A program made the translations under genes and the position numbers. This document shows, piece by piece, positions 48,732 to 57,806 of a stretch of 64,000 nucleotides of DNA. Each line of letters opens with the position of its first letter. Position 1 is the first letter of the stretch. Origin of the DNA: Cololabis saira (Eukaryota > Chordata > Actinopteri > Beloniformes > Belonidae); contig NC_084596.1 of assembly GCF_033807715.1 (NCBI RefSeq), forward strand, positions 31,442,879 through 31,506,878, in the 5' to 3' direction. Below the pieces are notes generated by a model. The model saw nothing but the letters and a program-made list of their open reading frames with translations, searched no databases and was not told where the DNA came from.

Positions 48732-50002
48732 TGTCCTTGATAATTCAATAATACAATTGGTTCATGTTAAGGACATCCGTTTTAATTAGTTCTCCTTCGA
48801 TTATGAGATGTTATTAATGCTCAGTAGACACAGAAGGTTTGTTATGTATTGTTATGAGGCCTATTTCGTGTCTATTTTTGAACAGTTCACTAATGCTTTG
48901 AGCTAGGAAGCTGAAATTCTAGACTCTGTATCAAGAGGTGACTTTCATCCACTGTGCGGATTTTCAGATCTGTGTGACCTTCGGAAGTGTCAAAGGTCAC
49001 CCCGTCTGTTGCTTTTCGGCCTGCTAAGACTATTTCGTGTCTTTTTTTGCATAGTTCACTAACGCTTTGAGCTAGGAAGCTGAAATTCTAGACTCTGTAT
49101 CAGGAGGTGACTTTCATCCACTGTGCGGATTTTCAGATCTCTGTGACCTTTAGAAGTGTCAAAGGTCACCGCGTCTGTTGCTTTTCGGCCTGCTAAGACT
49201 ATTTTGTGTCTTTTTTTGCATAGTTCACTAACGCTTTGAGCTAGGAAGCTGAAATTCTAGACTCTGTATCAGGAGGTGACTCTCATCCACTGTGCCGAGG
49301 TCCAGACCCGTGCGACCTTCGGAAGTGCCAAAGGTCACCGTGTGTGGTGCCTTTTTCGTGCCTTTTTTGTGTGTTTTTTGAATAATTCACTAACGCTTTG
49401 AGCTGGGAGGCTGATTTTTGACTATGTTGCAATGCAGAAGGCCCTTTGCTAGGATCTTTTGGTCTTGTGGCTGTACGACTTCCACAGAGCTAGTTGGCAT
49501 TGCAGAGGGTTTACAGAGTTGAGACTTGGTAAGCCCAATTTAAGCCCCATATGGAGGCCACAGGTCAAGTTTTACTTGGTTTGGTCAAATATTGTGGCAA
49601 CGGTGTCCGTTCGAATGTTGGAAAAGGTGACGTTTCAAAGCCCCGCCCATCGAAAAGTACAGGTCTGATCTGCACCAAACTAACGTCTGTCTGATCAGGG
49701 GATGCCCCCGAACAACATATAAAAAAATCAGATTTCTATGACTTCTGCAACAGTGTTTCCTCTAAAACGTTCTGGCTGGTTAGGAGGGTGTAGAAACCTC
49801 TAGCTCTGAGAGCCTCCTGACTAATGGAACAGGGCCTATTTTGTGTCTTTTTTTGCATAGTTCACTAACGCCTTTAGCTAGGAGTCTGAATTTTTTATAT
49901 GTTGTTCGGGGGCATCCCCTGACCAGACAGACGTTAGTTTGGTGCAGATCAGACCTGTATTTTTCGATGGGCGGGGCTTTGAAACGTCACCTTTTCCTTT
50001 TC
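48732..50002. other. foldback spacer with 169-bp tandem copies and an inner inverted repeat
   Basis: Three to four degenerate tandem copies of about 169 bp (near 48861, 49030, 49199 and 49365) share 'cactaacgctttgagctag' and 'gtgtcaaaggtcacc'. A stray partial copy occurs at about 49836. Further in, 49619-49733 and about 49887-49996 form an inner inverted repeat containing GGGGATGCCCCCGAACAACA and GCCCCGCCCATCGAAAA. I find no protein. Confidence 0.75.
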
Positions 50003-50101
50003 CTTTCGTGTTTTTGTGTTTAGAAATGTTAAAATAGTTATATATAAATTAAAGCTGCAAGCAGCGATGAACGGGACCTCGCACGTGCAATTTGACTTGA
50101 C

Positions 50102-50206
50102 TGATGATGATGATGATGATGGTGATGGTGATGATGATGATGGTGGTAGCAATGATGATGATGAGGATGATGATGATGATGATGATGATGGTGGTGATGA
50201 TGGTGG

Positions 50207-50267
<61 letters not shown>
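50102..50267. repeat. (GAT)n microsatellite, right arm
   Basis: An interrupted GAT run of 166 bases, complement of 48491-48632 but 24 bases longer. The long Asp, His, Ile and Met homopolymer frames are artefacts of it. Confidence 0.92.
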
Positions 50268-50301
50268 CACATATCGGCCAATCAGCTACTAGTATCACTT
50301 C

Positions 50302-50346
50302 CGCCGTAGGCTCTGCGTTGGTGTAACGCGGAACCATAAATCAGCC
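50302..50346. repeat. half copy of the palindromic MITE, right arm
   Basis: Complement of 48411-48455, ending AACCATAAATCAGCCT. It is broken at the same internal position as the left copy, so the truncation is older than the arm duplication. Confidence 0.8.
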
Positions 50347-50591
50347 TGGAAGTTACACGTGTCATTTGTTGATGTTTTTTCCAGGATTCTGATTGGCTGG
50401 CATGATGCTCTCAACGTGAAACAACTCTTTTTTTTCTCACAATCGAAGGGAAAAACATGAAAATTGGTTTGCAGGAAATTAACCCACTAATGTTGTGTAA
50501 TTAACAATGATACAGTGGTGTTTCTGCCTTAAGAAATGTTGCAGATATCATTGTGAAAATCGCCGTTAACGTCAAAACGGACAGTTCAACA

Positions 50592-50619
<28 letters not shown>
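50592..50619. repeat. (GT)n microsatellite, right arm
   Basis: Mirror of the (AC)n at 48141-48166, followed by a T-tract that mirrors the A-tract. Confidence 0.9.
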
Positions 50620-50622
<3 letters not shown>

Positions 50623-51049
50623 TTTTTTCTCTCGCACCGGAGCCACTCATCGTCTGCGCTCCGGGACCTCCCACTTTAGAAATTAAGCACTGGGCCTGGC
50701 ATATATTTTAATAACGGGGCCATGCAAGAGAATTGGTGGTTTTATTACTCAAAGGAAGTAAAACAAGCACATGGTTCATACATTTCCGTCAATAAGATCC
50801 ATTAAATGAGGGTAAAATAACCAAAATATATTTCTTGCTATGAATATGATAAAATCTGCTTTTCATGGCGAAACTATCTTAAAATATTGCAATTTAGACC
50901 GAGAATCAAAGAAATGGCAGCAATTTTATTTTTCCTTAAATGTAACAGTTATACATTTCAAGGGCTAGAAAAATGTAACAGTTATACATTTCAAGGGCTA
51001 ATATTGTAACCCCTCTACGTTTTTGCATTTGGACCAACGTAGCCAGGGT

Positions 51050-51870
51050 ATTCTGACGAGATCTGAAAAACCTTGCAACCAGAGCAAGCAAGAGATTATG
51101 TACATTTATTGAGTGAATATTATGAAAGTGAAATATGTATTGCTAGAAATGTAATCAAAACGCATTTCTATGCAGAAACTAACTCAAAATATTGATTTTT
51201 TCCACAGCGTGTCCAGCAACCAAAAATGTAACCATTTCACGTTATTAAAACGTTCCAGTTTTACATTATTCTGACGAGATCTGAAAAAACCTTGCAACCA
51301 CGAGCAAGCAAGAGATTATATACATTTACTGAGTGAATATTATGAAAGTGAAATATGTATTGCTAGAAATGTAATCAAAACGCATTTCTATGCAGAAACT
51401 AACTCAAAATATTGATTTTCTTCACAGCGTGTACAGCAACCAAAAATGTAACCATTTCACGTTTTTAAAACGTTCCAGATTTACATTATTCTGACGAGAT
51501 CTGAAAAAACCTTGCAACCACGAGCAAGCAAGAGATTATATACATTTACTGAGTGAATATTATGAAAGTGAAATATGTATTGCTAGAAATGTAATCAAAA
51601 CGCATTTCTAGGCAGAAACTAACTCAAAATATTGATTTTCTTCACAGCGTGTACAGCAACCAAAAATGTAACCATTTCACGTTTTTAAAACGTTCCAGAT
51701 TTACATTATTCTGATGAGATCTGAAAAAACCTTGCAACCACGAGCAAGCAAGAGATTATATACATTTACTGAGTGAATATTATGAAAGTGAAATATGTAT
51801 TGCTAGAAATGTAATCAAAACGCATTTCTATGCAGAAACTAACTCAAAATATTGATTTTCTTCACTCAAA
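51050..51870. repeat. 220-bp tandem satellite, right arm (4 units)
   Basis: Inverted counterpart of the left-arm satellite with tattgatttt at about 51191, 51411, 51631 and 51851. The 'ctaggcagaaac' variant (51608) corresponds to the left arm's third unit but is the second unit from the outside here. That places a copy-number change outside the variant unit in one arm. Confidence 0.93.
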
Positions 51871-52099
51871 AATGAAAAATGTCCACCCTGTTTGTTGGTA
51901 TCACGGCCAGAATCTTAAAAGTCACGTGACTTGAGCGCAAAACGAATCGGCAGAAAAATGTAACAGTTATACGTTTTAAGGGCTAAAAAAACGTAACAGT
52001 TATACATTTCAAGGGCTAATATTGTAGCCCCTCTACGTTTTTGCACTTTGGACCAACGTAGGCAGGGTACGTTTTTGTGTGAGACTGGGTTGTTGTATC

Positions 52100-54259
52100 A
52101 GCAGCCCTAATGATTCCTGGGCTTCTGCCTCTTGGTGATAACACCAACCTTTCCATATCACAGTGAAACGTATTAAAGCAAACACAAACCAGCACTTCTG
52201 AAAGAGCTCTAAGGAGCAGCGCTTTATTCATTTTACAGCATCTTCTTAAAACTGCATAGCCTCCTACACTTTTAGGTCTTAAATAAAAAAAGAAGGCAGA
52301 GGATTTATCCTTTTAAAGTGACTGTTAAATACATGGCATCAATGTCTGATTCACTGCAGTTAACTAAACTTAAGGAAACTTCAGTTGTGTATTCGTTTGG
52401 TACGTGTGGTAAAGCTAATAAAGTTGGCCGAGAGTTTCCACACAGACACATTTGTTGGTACCCCCAATTAAAGAAAAACAAACCCACAACAGTCTCTGAA
52501 ATAACTAGAAAATGACACAAGTAAAGATAAATGATCATTTACTGAACATTTACCAATGAAAATCAGACTTTACTTTTAAAATGTGGTTAAAAAGAATCAT
52601 GAAAAAAACAACTAATGAAGCTAGCTTTGACAAAAGTGATGACAACCTCAACTTAGTAATTTGTTGTATGTCCTTTTGAGCCAGTCACTCTCATAGATAT
52701 TGTTCTGTGTTTATTAAAACTTTTGTCAGTTTCAAGTTATTTCGGGGACCATTGTGGGCTTTTCTTTCTTAAATGGAAAGAAACCAACAAATTTGTTCAC
52801 ATGTGATAAAACAGATTCATCACAGTGTAATCATGATGTCGGTCCAATGAAAGATAAACAATGATTACTTATACTGAATAATCAGTTTATCCATCACTAT
52901 TTTGTGGAAAAGCTTTTAACAGACATTCAATTTGTGTAACAATTATTATTCTAGTAATTCTAGGACTTAATATCAGCTTTTCTCTGCGCTGTTGCCCATA
53001 AAGTTGAAATAATCTTATTTTCAGAAACATTCCTCTTTTTTATCCCTCTCTTTATTTACAATAATTTCATGAGAAAATGTTACAAGGAAAAGAAGGTTTC
53101 AACTTCATGGGCAAACATGTATAATCTAGTTTATTAAACTCATGAGTTCAACAGGAGCAGCTTTGCAGGCTCGCAGCTAGAAGGTCCCTGGTCCAAATCC
53201 CTTCTGGGATATTTTTGTGTGGAGTTTTTCGTGTTCTCCACATGTTTGTGTGGGATTTGTCTGGGTCTCCTCCCACAGTCCTAAACCATGTGAACCGTCT
53301 CCATGAGTGAGCGTGTGGTTGTTCATCGATATGTTACCCTGGTGACCCGTCCAGGGTGCAGCTGCTCCGGCTGCAGGCTCCAGTAGACTCCTGTGACCCC
53401 GGACAGGAAGATACTTTATATAAAAGTTTATGTCTGAAGCCTGTTAGCTGCTGGAGTTGAATTTTGCATCTCTCTATTTCAAAAGTCAACAGATTGCGGT
53501 ATATCACCCAGCTGCTAAATCTCACTGTTACTATAGCAGCTACTGCTTTTTTCACAAAAGCCCATCATCCAGATGTGATGGCTGGCAGCAGCATGCTTGG
53601 GGGACATCTGCTTCCAGAAGCCTTGAGTACTTTAGTTAACTCCACAAGGAAGCTGGACTTGTTATCAAACTTCGATTCCTCTGTGGTTATCATACTCTGC
53701 CGCCTCCACAAGGCTGGTTGAATTTTCCAACCAACGCAGTAACTCTTCTGTTCACTGGCCTTGGTAGAGAAAGAGCCACCCATTGAGCGTTCACGCCTAC
53801 CATCTTTTGAGAAAGTAATCAGTCCTTCACATTTATACGGAGCTTTTTAAAGTGTGCTTTTCTCTTTGCAGACTGAAGCAGTCACCCCCCGTGTTTCTGC
53901 TTTTAAAAAGCGCAGGGGGCAGAGATGTACATAAAAGGTGGTACTTGTGCCGAGGCGTCACCGCCTCCGGTTTCTTCTCCGTCCAAGCGCTGTAAGCTGC
54001 GGTTGGCCTGCTGTGCTCACCTTTACTTGCTGAGAGAGTTCTGGACATTCAAACAAATGTTTCTTCCCCTAGCTGCCTTTTTTTCCTATTATTATTGCTA
54101 TTCTGCCTGCATTCATTGTTCAGAGTTGAGGGAAAGGGTGAAACTGGCAATTTGTGTGCACAGGTGGGCTCTGGCGTTTTGTTTATGGATGAGACTCCCC
54201 CGAGGCAATGCCCTTCTCATGTTTGAGTCTCTCTCTCAGGAGAATGTTTGAATGTTTTA
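52100..54259. other. intergenic DNA with one SINE-like repeat
   Basis: Mostly unremarkable. A SINE-like repeat lies at 53163-53412. The 108-codon frame at 53925-54251 has no supporting features. Confidence 0.55.
53163..53412 (+). repeat. SINE-like interspersed repeat with tRNA-like B box
   Basis: 'ggtccaaatcccttctggga' resembles a pol III B box. It is followed by 'gtgtggagtttttcgtgttc', 'gtctcctcccacagtcc', 'ggtgacccgtccagggtgca' and 'gtgaccccggacaggaaga', the ordered blocks of a very common fish repeat. The same family, more decayed, is at 7366-7530 and 7598-7800. Confidence 0.65.
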
Positions 54260-55166
54260 TGAATAGGAATATATTTAAACAAGCAAATGAGGACACGTTT
54301 TGTTTTCTTTGGTTTGTGCTGATAACGTTGTGGCATATCCAGTACTGGAGTTGAGGGGGGGTGAGGGGGGATGGCATCCCCCCTGAAATAAAAACGGTCC
54401 AAATCATCCCCCCTGTAAAACTGCCATCCCCCCTTTCCATCACTTATGTCATTTAATCAATGAATGTGGTTTTACTGCTATTTCAACATTTAGAGTCATC
54501 ACCAGAAAAATAACTTATTTGAAAATTTTCACCTGTTTCAAGTAAATTTTCACTTGAAATAAGTAGGAAAACCTGCCAGTGGGACAAGATTTATCTTCTC
54601 ATTACAAGCAAAAAAATCTTGTTCCACTGGCAGATTTTTCTACTTATTTCAAGTGAAAATCTACTTGAAACAGGAGGAAATTGTTGTTTTTTCCAGTGAT
54701 GAGTCTTGTTTTAAGTGTAATGAGATTTTTTTTTACTAAAATTAGACATTTTAACTAGAAATAAGACAAATATTCTTGTTAAGATTTTGAGTTTTTGCAG
54801 TGATCCATTTTACTTATCCTGTGAAGGACAGAGTCATATTGATAAGTTCAGAAAAGTGTTTTTTATTGTTGTGTTTTGATGTATTTGATGTAAGCCCAGT
54901 GGATATTTAAAGCTTACAGAAGGCTGCATTTAACTGCTGCTATGTCATTCCTGCAGTATTTCTGCAGCTGTTTTGGTCACTGCTATTATTTGTAATATTT
55001 ATATTATTTGTAATCAGCACTATTATCTGTCCCCATATGATAAAATCCACCATCCCCCCTGATTTTTTTTTACAACTCGAGTACTGTGAATAGGAATATA
55101 TTTAAACAAGCAAATGAGGACAGGTTTTGTTTTCTTTGGTTTGTGCTGATAACGTTGTGGCATATC
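54260..55166. mobile_element. hAT-like element bracketed by an 80-bp direct repeat
   Basis: The element is 54340-55086. It begins CAGTACTGGAGTTG and ends CAACTCGAGTACTG, an inverted terminus of hAT style. In place of an 8-bp duplication, an 80-bp sequence stands on both sides (54260-54339 and 55087-55166) with a single C/G difference, abutting both ends exactly. The interior includes a hairpin around 54530-54675 (CCTGTTTCAAGTA facing its complement) and CCATCCCCCCT motifs. It has no coding capacity. Confidence 0.85.
54530..54675. repeat. long hairpin inside the hAT-like element
   Basis: CCTGTTTCAAGTAAATTTTC ... GCCAGTGGGACAAGATT faces AATCTTGTTCCACTGGC ... GAAAATCTACTTGAAACAGG around a short loop. 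It may be a second small MITE nested in the first; no target duplication is visible. Confidence 0.7.
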
Positions 55167-56565
55167 TGTCTCTGGTAGAAGAAGACTATTGTTGCCTTGC
55201 TCCACCGATCAAATCCCTCTCGTAACCATGGGTCAGAAAGTGTCCGTTCCCATAGTGACAATCAGGAAAATACTTTGCAGACAGCATGAGGCTGAACTTA
55301 AGGCGGTATCTAAGGAGTATCACAAGATGTGTTGTTCGTGCTTCGCTCTTACACCTTACAATAATGCTCCTGTTTGCAGGGACAGATCGTGGATACTTGC
55401 CATGTCTTTGCTGTGAAATCAGCGCTGTTGTGTGCGCAGTAGAATTACTGTGTTTGAGAGCTTCACTTCATTGAGCTCAGGGCCAAGCGAAGGTGCACGG
55501 TAATCACCTCCTGCTGGGGTGTGTTTATTCACTGCAGGTTGGAATGCCAGACTGCACTGAATCTTTTTTTTTGTAAAAAAAACAATTTGCTCTTAAGTAA
55601 TCTGATTTCAGGTGGGTCTCTTCTGCACGCGCGCAGATGCAGTGAGAAAGTTATCTCATGCTGAGTAGTTGCTCCTTTATATAGCTCCTATTTCTCGAGA
55701 GTGGCTTCTTTAGGCCCTGAGACATGATGAGGCAATTAGCAAAATGGAAGAAGTCCTACTATGTTGATACTCAAGAAGGCACCCAGACCCTTGTCATGCA
55801 GCAGCGATATCTTCAGCCCCGTCAGCAAACAAGCCTGATCCATTTAGAAGGTGCTGGGGTTGATAAATGCACAGGGCTGTCGTATGGGTGACTCACAGCA
55901 CATGATCTGTTGTCTTTTCACTTTGAGGACAACGGTTTGTTTCTGTTGCAAATTCCCATCTGAGATCTTTTCCCTGATGTTCTTGTCCGTTTTAGACTAG
56001 ATTTAGGTGCTAAAATTAAATGTTGACTCAAGAGAAAGATCATAGATTGGCTTAACTATACCATTTAACAATATTAACCCACCTCATTCAAGAAAAGAAT
56101 TATGCTGAAGTGTATGTTATCAGTTACAGGCTGATGAATGCACATACATGGGAGCTACCTGTGACGTTTCATGACATCCCAGCCTTTGATTCTTGATGGG
56201 TAGTGAGGTTGGTAGAGTACGAATGACTGAGCAGTAATCTGTTGGGACGACTGGGATGTGATCTTCATCACAGGACCTTGTGATGGACCTGGCAATCCAT
56301 GCCTTTGTTAAACATTTGGGCTTAAAGTATTGTAGGGGATTTCCAGTAGGGGTGCAAATAAAGATTATTTTGATCATCCACTAATCCAAGCCAACATGTG
56401 ACATTTAATGTGGTTTTATGTGACACATCAACACTAAGAAAATTCCTTGTAGTTGCATTTTCATACTCGATTATGTTGGATGAGTCGACTAATTATTGCA
56501 GTCTGAGTGTCCAGAGACAGCGAGTGGTTGAAACTTTAACTCGAAACTTCATGCCAAGTCTCTCT
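55167..56565. other. intergenic DNA
   Basis: About 1.4 kb without a recognisable gene or repeat. Confidence 0.55.
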
Positions 56566-56910
56566 ATTAGAACCAGAGCCGGATTAAATAAATGGACTAC
56601 ACTAGGCAGACTGTGATTTTTGGGCCCCCCTCCATCGATGTTATTTATGAAATCTTAAACTTACCAAAGTTACTAATAAAACTTAATTCACATTTTACAT
56701 AGCATAGTCATAGTCAAGTTGGTTCTTTGTATTCCAAAATAAGTCATATGTTGTATATATAACAGTCTATCAGACTATTTTTAGATTTTTATTATTTATA
56801 CGTTATTACAACGCTCTATTAAATTCTATTAACAAAGACCAATAAAATTTGCAGTAAGACAAAGTGTGCTGTAGTATGTATGTCTGTATGTGTATATGTA
56901 TGTATGTGTA

Positions 56911-57563
56911 TGCGTATGCAGAGCCGTTTGGGAGATTTGCGAGGCCCTGTGTGAAATGGCTGGGGGGGGCCCTCGCGAAATTTTTGGGTTTTTCGGGTCA
57001 GATCGGGTGTCTATATGCGCAATTTTAACTCTCCAATTAGCAAAATACTGGATACCTTCCCCTGCCTCATCATCATCTGGGCTTGCCTCGACGTTGGGCC
57101 CCACGGCTGCTTGAGACCCGGTCGGATCGGTGATTTTTGTAACAAATTTATCAAACGTGCCTTTCAGAGAGACATTAAACTCTTCCATTTTCTTTCGTTT
57201 TTTTCTTTTTTCACCCCCTGATGGAAATTTCCTGAATCTGTCTCGTTCTCTCGACATTGTGTGACAGTTTGTTCCAACTCCACCCGTCTGGATCAGACTA
57301 GCTTGTGTCCGCGCTTGGTTGTATTGAACAACAGACACGCGTCATCATTGCACATATATTTATTGATATGCACAGACTAGTACATATTTAGGTCTGTAAT
57401 GGAACGTCACTGTTGATATTTATAAGGGAAAAAACGAAAAGAAAACAAAAAAAAAGAAATTAGGGGGAAAAAAAAAACGGCCCATAGCGGCAGGCCCCTT
57501 GGGGCGCGAGGCCCCGTGCGGTCGCACGGTTCGCACATCCCTTGTGGCGGCCCTGTGCGTATG
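56911..57563. mobile_element. inner hAT element with perfect 8-bp target duplication
   Basis: The element is 56919-57555, beginning CAGAGCCGTTTGGGAGA and ending GTGGCGGCCCTG. TGCGTATG is repeated exactly at 56911-56918 and 57556-57563. It is the same family as 11063-11689, and the two copies align over their full length with scattered substitutions. It landed inside the outer hAT in a (TATG)-rich stretch, so it is the younger insertion. Confidence 0.92.
56940..57250 (-). pseudogene. relic N-terminal exon of ZMYM-like hAT transposase
   Basis: The minus strand reads [20 protein letters not shown], then [40 protein letters not shown] and [20 protein letters not shown]. From memory this is the start of fish 'zinc finger MYM-type protein 1-like' hAT proteins. 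It is open here as the longest frame in the window (169 codons, 56829-57338), but zinc-finger and catalytic parts are missing. It is best seen as a coding relic in a non-autonomous element. Confidence 0.7.
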
Positions 57564-57564
57564 C

Positions 57565-57609
57565 GTATATATATATATATATGTATGTATACTAAATATA
57601 GTAATAATG

Positions 57610-57652
<43 letters not shown>
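57565..57652. repeat. (TA)n microsatellite pair inside outer hAT
   Basis: Two TA runs separated by about 30 bases, directly right of the inner hAT. Length-variable sequence. Confidence 0.85.
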
Positions 57653-57655
<3 letters not shown>

Positions 57656-57806
57656 TTAGGTTTTTACCGGCATGTTATCAACCATTAATATGTGTGCAGA
57701 CAAAAAAAAAAAAAAAAATTTTTGTCCCTCTGTCTGGGCCCCCCCTCTGTCGGGCCCTAGGCACATGCCTAGTCTGCCTTTGCGTTAATCCGGCTCTGAT
57801 TAGAAC

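Larger units (their letters stand above)
46002..52099. mobile_element. giant foldback element with 7-bp target duplication
   Basis: The element is 46009-52092 (6,084 bp). The ends read CAACCCAGTCTCACAC and its complement, and TTGTATC is repeated exactly at 46002-46008 and 52093-52099. Left arm 46009-48731 and right arm 50003-52092 are near-identical inverted copies around a 1,271-bp spacer. Order from outside in: terminus, 220-bp tandem units, a block with GTATAACTGTTAC motifs, about 400 bp of unique sequence, (AC)n, half of a palindromic MITE, (ATC)n, and an end containing GCTGCAAGCAGCGATGAACG. I find no transposase frame, so it must be mobilised in trans or have arisen by rearrangement. The superfamily is not identified. 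Confidence 0.88.
56566..57806. mobile_element. outer hAT element with perfect 8-bp target duplication (host of nested hAT)
   Basis: The element is 56574-57798. The ends are CAGAGCCGGATTAA and TTAATCCGGCTCTG, and ATTAGAAC is repeated exactly at 56566-56573 and 57799-57806. The right part carries 'gggccctaggcacatgccta', a signature I know from fish hAT elements with ZMYM-like transposases. Its interior is interrupted by the inner hAT and by TA-rich microsatellites (about 57565-57650). Confidence 0.92.

Noticed and set aside
48421..50337. Frames with long His, Ile, Asp or Met runs
   Set aside because: Translations of the (ATC)n/(GAT)n microsatellites in the foldback arms.
46002..52099. The large palindrome as a pure assembly artefact
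   Set aside because: The arms differ in satellite and microsatellite length, a 1.27-kb non-palindromic spacer is present, and an exact 7-bp direct duplication flanks the unit. A read-hairpin artefact would not give these. It still deserves long-read confirmation.
53925..54251. 108-codon plus-strand frame with Cys-rich and hydrophobic parts
   Set aside because: No recognised domain or flanking splice signal; it runs into the 80-bp repeat region.
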